NCBI GenBank assembly: GCA_037013685.1
Contig: CM072886.1
Coordinates: 91,128,422-91,192,421, forward strand
Reading direction: 5' to 3'
Length of the DNA: 64,000 bases
Source of the DNA: Acridotheres tristis
Taxonomy: Eukaryota; Chordata; Aves; Passeriformes; Sturnidae
Under the pieces are notes generated by a model. It was not told the origin of the DNA and searched no databases. It saw only the letters and a list, made by a program, of their open reading frames with translations. Made by a program: the position numbers and the translations under genes. The stretch's first letter is position 1. Each line of letters begins with the position of its first letter. Below are positions 25,533 to 37,731 of the stretch, in pieces.

Positions 25533-27398
25533 TTAACAACAAGGTGATGATACTCACCATGTGTCTTTCACAAGCAAATTTTAAAAACACATCACAAAAA
25601 GGCTCATTGTCCAAGAGCAGGGTCCAAATTTTAACATAATAATTTACACATAAGGTTTTGGATGCAGGATGCATAGAGATCTTGAGGTGGAGAAAAAGGT
25701 CCAAATTCATTTTCTTTAATATAATCTGGGGACATTTTCTCTGTGTTCTTTTGGGTGCACAGCTAATCATTCTCAGGACAGACATCAGTCGAGATGATCT
25801 AGAGACTTGGTCCCACTCTAGCATTTGAGTTTTATAGACATACATATTAAATTAAAAGAAGTAAGATGGTATTTGTGAGCATCCAGAGCTCATCAGCAGA
25901 CTTCATTTTTTAGGTATCTACTCTTAGCTACCAGAGGACCACCAGCAACAATAAAAATAAGAACTTACTTATAACCACTTAGTATTGTAAGTGCAGTTCA
26001 TTTGTGCCTGTCCGTGTACTACTATGTGGCTCACCCTGGATGCACTTCCTATTTGGAAACACTATCCAGGCCACTTCCAGGGCTAACCCAAGCTAAGAAA
26101 AAGTAGGAGAAAAATAAAGAGGCTTTTCCTGAGAAAGGCCCGTTTTGACTTCATTTCTTTCTTCTTCACTATGAAGTAGACCCAAAGGAAAGGACAGAAC
26201 CCCAGAAGAACAGGGAGGTGACTGTCTGGCTCTTGGACTTTTTACTCACCTCCTATCACCATGTACAGACCAGCTGAATTGCTGAGTCTACCAGTGAAAA
26301 ATATAAAACCAGAAAAAAAAAAAAAGGCATGGGAGGAATGAAATTAAGTTCATGTCCCAGCACTGCTGCTCCATCTATCATACCCCCCACCCATCACTTA
26401 CAGTGAAGGTCTGTTTCTACCAAACCTTTGCAAATCCCATCACGTGCAACCCCGTGACTGCACTGTTCTGTGATTCTCCCTCACAGCCTAAAACTAAAGT
26501 CAGATAAACTCTCCCCAGAGATCAGAACTGCAAAATCCTTTTTAAAGTTACAAACATTTTTTTCTTCTGTTCTGAAACTTCTAGCCCAAAGTTTTGCATT
26601 GCATCTCGTTCCAGTTCAAAGAAAGATGCAGGAGACAAAACAGGTAAATTGGGTATTTGAGGGGACTGGGAGGTGGTGTCAATTTAGACTATAACCCTCA
26701 AATGAACCTTCTCAGCTTCCCCTCTTTTGGATTACATACACATTTCATAAAATAAGTACTTGCAATGAAAACATATTGGCTCCTCATAGTATTGTACTTG
26801 ATGGCATGAAAAGTAGCAGCAAGAGAAATAGGCAAAATGCAATTACTTATCAACAGCAGCAGAACAGCTCTCAAAGACCTACACAGAATGCCATGGAGTA
26901 TTTAAAAAGAGCCATGTTTATGCACAACCACTACAAGGCAAATCGAAGTCACCCTCCCCACTATCCTGTTCAAATTGGCTCTTCTCTGGGCCAATGAATA
27001 ATCAATTGTTCCTGGAACAGCCTGAATGAACAATTATTTTACAATGTACCTCTTAATTTGCCTTAGGCTAGGTCTCTTAAGAAATGATTTCAAACTATCC
27101 ACTAATACATTTGCATGTGCATTTTTAACCCATGGAATGAAATATCAGCTTGCTAAAAAATAGGCCCTGACCTGGTCTCATAAGATATAATATTTTCAAC
27201 CCCAGCTTTCATGCATGTACCTGCTGTTCAGATACCAGCTTCCCTCTTTTCTGGAGATGAGGGTGGAGTGCTGTGATAAGAAAATTATGTTGTTGTGTAA
27301 GAGACTGCAGGAAGACTTGCAGGGTCTAGTCTGGTACAGACCATATGACGACGACTACCACTCATGACATTTGGTAGGCCATTGGTTTTGCCTACTGA

Positions 27399-28165
<767 letters not shown>

Positions 28166-30014
28166 TTTTTTCTCTTATTTTTTTTTAATTACTCTTTTCC
28201 CCTCTATTTTTTGTTTCAGAAATTACATTCAAGATGGCTTGAGAGCCTTGACTGAGGACTTTGACCAAATCAAGTCGAGAAAGAGATTTTTCCAATACAG
28301 GACTGAAGAAAATAACTTCAACTATCTGTACCTATTCATATAAGTCTACCAAACACTCTGAAAGTTTGAATTCTACACTGTTAAAAACTATGTTTGCTGT
28401 CTGGCATTTCACTGACCATACTCTCATTATCAGCCACTGAAAATCATGCAGAAGGAAAGCCTGCACAAGGTCACTATCTAGTAAAAATGAATTGCTTGTC
28501 TTATGGATAATGTAAGCATTACATTCTGAACCATCTTTGTAGTATGAACCTGATTGAAATTCAAGTGCCATTGCCTGCAATCCATGTTTTAAAGTCATTA
28601 CTGCTACTTCTATTGTCACAAGAGATCCTTCACCCTCTTTCAATTAAGAGTGTGTGACTAGTGTGTCATACATTTTATTTTTCTCTTTCAGTGCAATTTA
28701 ATGAAGCTTTCCCCTTGCTGCTCAGTAAAACTTAGGATATAATATCCAGAGCCAGATAAGCTTGCATTTTATGTTTTTTATCACTTAGTTTTAACCAAGT
28801 CTGTAAATCATACATGACATAAATTCAGAATGTTCAGAATGATAGATAAGAATGGAAACATTTTTAAGGCAAGACATATTTGTTATAAAGAAAGTTTTCA
28901 ACATTATACATCTATAAAAGGAAATGTTTGCTAATAATGACAGGTGTCCAGCCTAAAGGTTTGACTGAAAGAGGCCCGACTTTCAAGAGTGAGTACTTGA
29001 AAAATTGAGGTACCCAAAATTAGTTGTAACATTGCACAACCCTGGCAGATGTCAACTGTTAGAAGCTGACTGGGAATCATTTATTGCTTTACCCTTTAAG
29101 GACACATTAGTGAGCAAATGTAGCACTGTTATGACATATACAAAAAGCCAATATTACAAAAATACAGCAAGGAAAAGGATAAGCAATAAAACAGTCAGAA
29201 CTCAAGGTGTCTGTAAGCAGTGCTGAGACTCAGCTGATCACTGCATAATCACTGCTCCTCCCTCTGATGTGGTAGGCTTCTTTCAAGGGTAGTTCTGTGA
29301 GGCAACAAAAGCTGGTTTCCTAGGGATTTGTGACTCCTTTACTGTGCTCCTCAAAAAGATGTGTCTTCTCTGTAAGTTGATAAGATATGGCTTGTCTGGT
29401 GTTTAACAGCTGAATGCAAACAGACTCCTTAAAAGAGAGAAGGTAATGGAGACTTTGTACCTTCTTAATTGTCTGCTGTTCTCACAAAACTAGGGAAACA
29501 TCCTTAATTCTGATATTTTCACTCCTCTATCAAAAATTTGCATTGAAACTGAACCAGTGTAACTTGTGGAAGACAGAAAAGAGGTAACTGTACACACAAG
29601 ACAGAGAATGATTTCATAAACCTCTGCCTGAAGAACATGTATCACATGAGATATTTCGGGAGGACACTGCTTCCAAATACCTGGCACTACTTCAGCACTT
29701 CTGTACATTGTAACAGCATTGTTATCCATGGGAAAAATGCAAATCTCTGCTAATACAATATAAATGTAAGTAAGAGAGAGAAAGAACTTGGCTCCCTATT
29801 AGAGTGCCTAAAAAATGAGACTTTCAATACTGAAAGTTCAACTGCAATTTGTTTATGAAAGAAACAGAACTGCCTTAAAGGAGTCTGGAAAAGGCAATAT
29901 ATTCAAATAGAGAAATGAGTCTCCTTTGTCTTAATTTACTGTAGCAGAAGATTGTGTTATCTTGCTGATCCACAGTTCATGAAAACCAGTGAAGTCCATA
30001 AGAAACTAATGCAG

Positions 30015-30180
30015 AGATTAATGTCTCCTATGAAGACAGGCTGAGAGAGTTGAGGTTGCTCAGCCTGAGAAAAGAAAGCTCTCTCTGCCCCAAAATACTG
30101 CAGTTGGAGGTTGGTCAGGGGCTCCTAAAGAGGGCAGGAGTGAGTCTTTAGCTGCAGGGTACAAATACCTTCGATAGCTC
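30015..30180 (+). mobile_element. CR1 LINE fragment, + strand, in GALR1 intron 1
   Basis: CTCCTATGAAGACAGGCTGAGAGAGTTGAGGTTGCTCAGCCTGAGAAAAGAAAG is characteristic of the CR1 3' region. GGGTACAAATACCTT follows after a diverged or inserted stretch. Old and rearranged. Confidence 0.75.
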
Positions 30181-31995
30181 TCTAACAGTCAAGGCATTTT
30201 TCAACTTGCAAACTGATGGGAATACCAGCTATCTCCTAGCTATTTTCTAAAATCCACCTCTTCAGGTTAGCTCCTCCCGCCTGACATCATGGCAAGCAGG
30301 ATCACACGTACAGGCTCAAAACACATCACAAAGCCAGGGTGAGACACTAGTCTGGCAATAATTTAAGCAAGCATACGATTTCATTGTAATTTCAAGTGGC
30401 CTTGATTTTACTAACTTGTTCTTGGGCATATTTTTCACATAGAGTTGCTTTTGCTGGTGTGGAGGGGTTTTTCTTGCTTTTTTTTAACTACATATTAATT
30501 CTAATATTGAGAGATTTACTTCTGCAGAGGTGCATTGTAATGACAGAGTGTGTTTCATTTACTATGCATATATTTGCTTTTTTCATGTCTACACTGTACA
30601 GGATTATGCTAATTTCGAAATACTTCTTTTTAATCTTCTCTCATATAATTGGACTTCGAAGGCCAGTACGTTATGCTGAAACTGTGGCTTTGAAAAAGGG
30701 AAGAATTAGTAGCTGAAATCCCCCTGTGCACACGTTCTGTAATGTTTTCCCTGCAATGTGTAATACTTTCTTCAAACTGACAATTTATCACTACAGCTCA
30801 GTCATATTCACCACAGTAGATGAAATACCAGTGTATTCATTCAGGGAAAGCAGGATTCAATTTATGTGTGAAAACTTGTGTCTCTTCTTCATTTGCCAGG
30901 TTGGATTTGTTCCACTATGAACAGCCATATAGAAATGTCCTTTGTGTTCTGCACGCCTTGGTTTCATTAGAGTAGGACAACATTATAACCTCAATTTGCA
31001 CACCACAATTAGGCTGATGTAATATAAAACTGAGCAGAACATAAAATTACTTGTTCAAATTAAATACTTCAGGTACATCTATTGAACTTTCCAATTGAAG
31101 AACTGACTTAAGCAGTCTATATGTGCAAGAGCAGTCCTATCCTCTCAAGTGTAAATCACTGCCTACGGAGAAATCCTGCGACTGAATCTTTCAGCTGGCA
31201 TAGAAACAGGAGTATCTCTGCCTATCTCAGCAGGTAGCAACTGGTGCTCCACATCCTGTTAAGCAGCGAGCAGAGGCTCGTACACTGAGAGCTGCAATTA
31301 TTACTCCAGAAAAATGTGACACTTTGCTTAAGCAGGAAAGTCCTTAAATATTCAGGCACCCTTAATGATTGCTTTCTCCTACCTGGGTTCTCATACCCTG
31401 CTCCCTAGAACCACCTGGCTTTGCTGAAGTCAGAGGTAACTCTCTCATCAACTTTGACTGGGGCAAGACATGACACCACAGGGACCAGGCAGCATGATGC
31501 ACATTTTACTCTTAACAGCAAACAGATCATTTTTGTCACTTTCAAGTGCACTGTACAATTTAAAGAACCACAATGCTTCATCTGAAGCCTGAACAACTTG
31601 TTGCTTTGTTGCACTTTATTGAGTCAAACTCCTCACACAGCACTGCAAGAAATTAAAAGACTCAGAGTGACGGAGAAAGCAGCAGAGCACTGGGGTTTCC
31701 TAGCATTCTGCAAAAAAGGAATCTGACAGAGAAACCCCAGTAATTGCCAGAACACCCCCCACTCACCCCATGCAGTCCCTGTTCTGAGCTCTCTGTGATA
31801 TTGAACATATGCTGTCCCCTGTCAGACATCCCTCAGCTATAAAACCTGCCCCTCTCCCTTTTTGCCACAAACTCACCCCTGCTCCTTTTTCTCCCAGTGC
31901 CGCCAAATCCCTCCAGATGCCCAGAAATGGCCCTATGGCTCACGGACACCTTTTCCACCACTGTGTCCCCCCCCATCCTTTTACATTTGCCCCAC

Positions 31996-32697
31996 CTTGG
32001 CATAGCAGAAGGAGATGAGCAGCAGTGGGAGCAGGTATCCGAAGACAAACGTGCAAATCACGTAGACCTTCTTGTGGCGTGGGTTGGGCCAGAACTCCCA
32101 GCAGAAGGTCTGGTTGCTGGTCTCGCGGTGGAAGATGCGCTGGTGGTGAGCCACAGGCGAGGCCATGGCGAAGGAAAGTGCCCAGATGAGCCCCACACCC
32201 AACATCGCGTTGCGGGGAACGCGCAAGGCTGAGGAGCGTCGGGAGTGCACGATGGCCACGTACCGGTCCACAGACATGGCCGAGAGCGTGAAGATGCTCA
32301 CCAGCATGGAGATGGTGAAGAAGTAGTGGATGAACTTGCAGATGAAGGCTCCCAGCACCCAGGTGGGGAGCACGTAGACCGTGGACTGGAAGGGGATGCA
32401 GAAGAGCAGGTAGGCCAGGTCGGCGATGCTCAAATTAAGGATAAAGATGTTGGTGGTGCTCCGGCGCTTGCCTGGCTTGCTCCTCGCCAGCACCGTGATT
32501 ACCAGGGTGTTGCCCAGCACCCCCAGGGTGAAGATTAAACCGAAGACGATCAAGGTGATGAAATTCTCGATGCCGATGCCGAAGAGGGGCTTCCCCTCGG
32601 CCTCCGGCAGCCCGGACAGGTTGAACTCCCCGCGGGGCGCCTCTGCCGCGGCTCGGGACAGGTTGAGGAGCGCCGCCGAGGGCTCTCCTGGCTCCAT
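31996..32697 (-). CDS. GALR1: Galanin receptor type 1, coding exon 1 (residues 1-234)
   Basis: This exon encodes the extracellular N-terminus through TM5 of a class A GPCR. In the known family GALR1 sits in the plasma membrane, binds the neuropeptide galanin and signals mainly through Gi/o. Visible landmarks: N-glycosylation sequons at N12, N26 and N195; GNTLV in TM1 (62-66); LSIADLAYLLF in TM2; C120 and C199, the expected TM3-ECL2 disulfide; DRY at 144-146; F127, which aligns with galanin-contact F115 of human GALR1. The start at 32697 has a strong Kozak context (A at -3, G at +4), and the conserved sequence begins soon after it. An in-frame ATG 47 codons upstream gives an Arg-rich stretch unlike receptor sequence, so I treat that as 5' UTR. 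The exon ends AAG followed by donor GTGGGG, phase 0, after the CYAK of TM5, the position expected for vertebrate GALR1. No frameshift or stop is present. Identity is very secure. Confidence 0.97.
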
Positions 32698-32849
32698 CCT
32701 TCCCCTTGCGCACCGGGCAAAGTTTCCGCGGGCAGAACGCGGAGCCGCCGCTTCCCGGCACCGCGGACCGCGGCGAGCCCGGGGCAGCCGCCCCAGCAGC
32801 ACCAGCACGGGGCGGCGGGCAGGGAAGGGCGGAGACACCGGCGCGCTGG

Positions 32850-32960
32850 GCGCAGTTTGCGCTGCCCGGAGCGAAGCCGGCGCTGGGCGCAGTCTGCGCT
32901 GCCGGGAGCGGCGCTGGGCTGGGCGCAGTTTGCGCGGCCGGGAGCGGAGAGGGCGCAGCA
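32850..32960. repeat. Short GC-rich imperfect repeats (GGGCGCAGT-type) in the promoter island
   Basis: The motif GGGCGCAGTNTGCGC recurs three times (near 32849, 32886 and 32918), embedded in GCCGGGAGCGG-type spacers. The copies are near-palindromic (TGCGC / GCGCA). They may be a local duplication or clustered factor sites resembling NRF1-type GCGCA motifs. The function is inferred only. Confidence 0.45.
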
Positions 32961-32983
32961 GCCCCGCCGCCCCCGCAGTAGCA

Positions 32984-32985
<2 letters not shown>

Positions 32986-33030
<45 letters not shown>
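32986..33030 (-). repeat. (CAG)15 tract, CTG in GALR1 sense, about 290 bp upstream of the ATG
   Basis: Fifteen uninterrupted AGC/CAG units are preceded by an imperfect GCAGGAG start. In the sense of GALR1 the unit is CTG. It sits in the CpG island, probably in the 5' UTR or core promoter depending on the start site. Overlapping frames read it as poly-Ser, poly-Ala or poly-Leu, none of which belongs to a recognised protein. Confidence 0.9.
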
Positions 33031-33031
<1 letters not shown>

Positions 33032-33460
33032 CTCCGCCCGCTCCCGCCCCGCCCGCCCCGCCGCGGAGTCTCCGCGCCCCCCGCGCTGCTTCGGGAGACT
33101 GGGCTCCCCGGGAACGTCTCCTCGGGGAAAGGGGAGGTGGGGTTTTCTCGCCCTCTTTATTTCCCCCCGCCTTTTCTTCCCTCCCTTCGGCTTGCAGGTG
33201 CCTCCCGTCCCCGCCCAGGGCGGCAGCCGGAATCCCGGTCCTCTCCCCAGAAAACTTCGCTCGGTGCCCCCGCTCCGAGGGAGGCTCGGCAGCCGCGTCT
33301 CCCAGCAGGGCTAGGCAGCGCTCGGCTGGTCCGCCGGGCTTCGCTGAACTCGCTTGGAAAGAGAAATAAATGAAGCGACTGCGTGAACCCACCTCAACAG
33401 GTAGCCGGCAGCAAGAGTTGCTCCGGACTAAGCACCGCCTGTGCTCGCTTCTCACCGCCT

Positions 33461-36400
33461 TCACAGGCTTCCATCAATCACCCAGTATCTCTAAGGACAA
33501 ACGGCGGCACATATTGTCACGCCTTCCTATTAAAAAAACAAGCAACAAAACCCAAAACCCAACCCAAACAACAAAGCAAAGCAAAAGAAATGGAAGGGGA
33601 AGTCTAGCCGCTTTTCACTGCCCAGTCACGACGCTCAGAGCTCCGCTCGGCAGGAGCGATCCGTGCAGAGGCGGCTCCTTGGAGCCGGGCAGCCTGGAAA
33701 GCCCGTGCTTCAGAACGGGGCGAAACACAAAACTTCCGCCAGCACACGGCTGCGAGCTCATGTGAATATTCTCACCGGCACATACACCTTGTGAGTGAAT
33801 CAGAATCAGAGGGTTTTTGTACATTTGTTTCCGAGTCAGTGAGCTACAGCTGGCAGCAGCAGTGACCAACAGAACTGCCCAGATGTGCTGTTGGCGGCAG
33901 CGAGCCCTTGTTTACATATTTTCCTGTCTGCAGTTTGACGGGATTTTTTCTACCTTTCTTTTTGCTACTTATATTGAGGCATCTCAGCAGCTGCACATCA
34001 GCTGACTGCAAAGCCATCGACTTCTGCAGATCCAGATTTTAATTAAACTAATCTATGGTCTGCTCCATTACATCTGAAGCAGCACATCATGGGAGAGCAC
34101 AATTCAGTTTATATAGATCTTAGACACATTTATTTGGATGGAGCTGGTTTCTACATCTGTTGTAACTCATTTAAGAATTTATAAATATCTCAAGCAAAAA
34201 TAAACTAGTAGGGATTCCTCAAAGACTTGGCTTTGGAATTTTTTGTAATGTGCATTCTTTGCAGTTTTGTTGACATGTTTGATTACTATGCAAATGTACT
34301 AGTCTCTACTTTTGCAAGAGATGTGAGAAAGAACACTGTTAAACATTTCTAGGATATATCAGATAGCACACACTTTTCGGAAACTCTCTGAGTATATGGT
34401 GAAAATGAACAGAAGTCTATAGATTGTCCTAGTGTTACTGATGCCTGTGTTCGCCTATGAATTCCTTCATGCGGTGAAGGAGATACAAGAAACGTTTTGA
34501 ATAAAACTGATGCTCTGCTTTTGAATCATGTCATGTTGCCAGACAACACTCATTTTCCAGGATGTCTGGAGTGCAGCCCTGGTTTTGATGACGCTAATGC
34601 AATCCTCCATCTGATATGCTGCTGGTCCTAACCACTCACACTTCTGTTTTCTTGGAAAATAATATCTTTTATACAGAATAGCCTGAAAGGTTAAAACAAA
34701 AGATTTTACACTTAACAGTAAAGTAAGTAAGCAGGACAAGTGGGTATAGAAACAAATCAATTTTAGTGGGCATCAACCTGAAAATCCCATTAGTGATTTG
34801 GATGGGAGAGTTGACTATTGGTTTCCTTTGGATATTTAATTGACAGTTTTGTGGTTCAAGCTTTGTTTTTTGCTACGTTTCTATTGTAAAGTATACAGTT
34901 CCTGTAAGACTGAGCATTAGGGAGAAAAAACCCAAGAATACCACTTTATTGTAGCTCAGACCTTCAGGCATCAGCTTCTACATGAGCAAAGGAAAGCTCC
35001 CACACTGACAACACTCATGATTGCTGTCAAGATTGTCATAACCAAACAGGTCAATGACATGTTAAACCACTGTTCTTCTTACCTAGACTGAGTAAAATTT
35101 TCATGAAAAAGAAAGTTCAGATGGAAAAGCTGTTATGAATTCAGTACAAATAAATGTATAGCTAAAAACTAGTTGCAAAACTACAAGGAAAAAAAAAGCA
35201 GTAAAAGTATTGCATTGCACTTTAAGAAAATAAATTTCATGTCTTTGCAAAAGAGATCTCTTAAGTATGTGCCTCACACATTTTCTTGAATCTGGTTTTA
35301 TTGAATTTATTTTATTGTTCTCCTGAACACTTTTGACATGAAAAGATCTACTAAAACTAAAATAGCCTAGGAACTTCAGAAAGAGCAAGAAACTGCATGC
35401 AGTGTTCTTCTGTCTGTGACTAGAATCCACAATTGTCTTTATCAGATAACTCATCTCCAAAACTTTGTTTGGCTCCAAAATTTTCCGTAGCAATCAATGG
35501 AGAAAATAGTAGAAATGTCTAAAAGGGATGGGATGTACCTATGTACCCTGCTAAGTCTAGGCCTTCATATTTACTCCTCAGTGGGTTAATCCAGAAGATA
35601 TTACTGTAAAGACATACAAGGATGTCCTTCTTGTTGCTCACTCCAATGGTTGGTTATGTTATTTTTCTGTTGTTTCAGTAATAAAAGTATTTTACTTACA
35701 CTGGTACAATTTTATTTCAGGAATGAGAATTCCAATGCGTTGATTTAAAATATTAAAATATTAATTGCATTTAATTAGCACCTTAGAAACAATAAACGAT
35801 GCAGTTTTTAGCTACTGTCCCACTTTTGATTACATTGAATAACTGAGGCACAAAAATCAGCTTCTAATTATACAAATACATACATGGATGTCTTTATGCA
35901 TTTTATCTTTCCACAAGAATAAAGTAATAAGATACACAACTTCTTCAGAGAAGAGTTTTAGTAAAATGCTGCATAAGTTCTTTTGGGGCCTTTTGGGAAT
36001 GTTTTCAGGCTTTTGTCTCTTGGGAAGTTGAAGTTGGAGTTGAGGTTCAAAGCTCTCAACTGCACCCCAGTGTCAATAAAGAGAAACGGTTTAAAGTGTA
36101 TTTATAATAAAGCATATGAGCAACCCTAACCTTTAGAAATCTTTTATAGCTCAGACCTTAGCTGAATGACCACTTTTCTTTGCTGCAAAAAATGTTCTCC
36201 AGATTTGGTCATGTTTTGTTTATAAAACACAAGACTGAAAACAGGTTTATTTTGAAGACTGACTCTTTTATTTGTGAAACAAGATCAGGCGCAACAGTCA
36301 CGTCAATCATTTTTTTTGTGACAAGTTCCTGGAGCAGAAATTTGCATTTTAGAGGCGGATGTGAACTTTAAGTAAAATTCAAAAGCCAAATAAAAGAAGT

Positions 36401-37323
36401 CCATGATTCATAAGCAACCTTTGATTCACCTTCTATAAAATTACTAGTATGTAAAAGTCAAGCATCTATAAGCATTAACTCCCCTTCTATCTATATTCTT
36501 GGGAATAATGTAACCCTCAGGTCACAGTTGTCACTACATTCAGATCTCCACAGTGGAGAAGTGTCACCAATAAATTGAAGTTTATTGCTTCTTGCTGACA
36601 TTTAAAAAGAGGTAAACATCTGCCCATATACGTTTGAGAGCCATTGTCATTCCATCCCTGAATCTGTGCTGGGTTTTTTCCACCTACTTCTCTATTCCAG
36701 TTCTTAAAAATCAATTCTAAAAAAGCCTTAAAATGCAGGCAATCAAAAGCAAATTTGAAGCTAAGTTTCCAAAATCCCATTCGTACTTTGTATTACTGTT
36801 TAGTGCTTTAAAGTAATATGTTTTAGGCTTAAAAATTGTACAAAAAAACATGTATCCATACTTTATTCAACGCCCAGAAATTTCCTCTGTAAAAAATGTC
36901 AAAAGCTAAACACCATGGTCTAACAACATGAACTTGCTTTATAGTTGTTGAAGAGAGTTGCTTTTCCTTGATTTGTGACAATTACCCCATGGGATGCTTT
37001 TTGATGTTGGCTGCAGAAGCAACTTGCCTGTGCATAAAAACACAACTGTGTTTTGTCTAAAACAGAATCAAGTGTATTTTGATGAACACTTGTAATACAA
37101 TATAACACAATAGATCGGGTCTTACTAAACTCAGGAGAATGCAGCAGGTATCCAGGTCATGGGCACAGCAGCTGCACTAGTCTTTCAAATGGACAATTAT
37201 TCTACCTTCAAATTGCTTTGTGAAAAAAACTGACTGGAGTGAGGTCATAGGGCTTAAAAATTGTGTAAAATGAGCATCATGTTTCTATATAGGAAAAACA
37301 GAAATATGGGCTCAAGAACTTAC
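33461..37323. other. GALR1 5' flank, no gene recognised
   Basis: CpG density falls off by about 33.75 kb and gives way to AT-rich DNA. Apart from the A/C-rich tract at 33.5 kb, only chance frames (up to 131 codons) are present. Confidence 0.65.
33528..33592. repeat. A/C-rich low-complexity tract upstream of GALR1
   Basis: AAAAACAAGCAACAAAACCC-type sequence at the outer edge of the CpG-rich region. No gene or named element was recognised. Confidence 0.7.
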
Positions 37324-37731
37324 CTTAGCCATGATGTTGGCAAACATCAACGTGATCAAGGCTGACAGAGGTAGCAGTAGAAAGAAGTAACTTGGAAAGC
37401 GTGATTCCAGCTGAAGTAGGTGTGTGCTGCTGGCAAAGCAGCCAGGAGTTTGCAGGTTGCTTTGCCTGGGGTCAGCTCCAGGCACAGGCAGAGGCAGTGC
37501 ATGGACACAATGGACATCTTTCCCAGCAGTTATTGCTGCCTTCACTCTCCTCCACCCTGGCAGCAGCAGTAGCAGCAGCCTTGGCTCCTGCAGGCTCTCC
37601 ACAGTGCTCAGAAAGGGCTTGTGTGTCAGCAGCACCCTGGACTTGGCTTGACACCAGCCATCCTCATTCAAGAGAAGCAAAATCCAATTTATACACCTTG
37701 CCAAGGAGCATGGAGATGGCTCTGAACACAG
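37324..37731 (-). other. Unassigned exon-like open segment (408 nt) about 4.6 kb upstream of GALR1
   Basis: In minus-strand sense the segment follows a good acceptor (TTTTTTTCCTTCATAG) and ends at a perfect donor (AAG then GTAAGT). It is 408 bases, a multiple of three, and one frame is open throughout (136 codons), with a stop just before it. This frame has no in-frame ATG near its start. It ends in a hydrophobic run (YFFLLLPLSALITLMFANI) like a membrane segment. It is more GC-rich than its surroundings and includes a CAG-like patch near 37561. I do not recognise the protein. It could be a lncRNA exon, a degraded receptor-like pseudogene, an alternative 5' exon of GALR1 or chance. The plus-strand frames here are shadows. 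Confidence 0.35.

Larger units (their letters stand above)
32030..33460 (-). promoter_or_regulatory. GALR1: CpG-rich island over GALR1 exon 1, 5' UTR and presumed promoter
   Basis: This is the only long GC- and CpG-dense stretch in an otherwise AT-rich window. It covers exon 1 and about 760 bases upstream of the ATG. Near 32.85-32.95 kb there are imperfect repeats built around GCGCAGTTTGCGC and GCTGGGCGCAGT. No convincing TATA box was seen, which fits a CpG-island promoter. The transcription start is not resolved. Edges are by eye; moderate CpG density continues to about 33.75 kb. Confidence 0.8.

Noticed and set aside
32695..32838. Upstream in-frame ATG extending GALR1 by 47 codons
   Set aside because: The extension is Arg/Pro-rich and unlike receptor sequence; the ATG at 32697 has the better context and matches the family's N-terminal length.
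32426..33464. Long frames antisense to GALR1 exon 1 and over the CpG island (up to 315 codons)
   Set aside because: High GC removes stop codons; content is poly-Ala/Ser/Leu from the CAG tract and antisense of a strongly conserved exon.
37472..37654. Possible prostanoid-receptor-like similarity of the 37.3-37.7 kb segment
   Set aside because: Only scattered residues (KPF.ST, a late CF, a hydrophobic TM5-like run) fit; too weak to name without a search.
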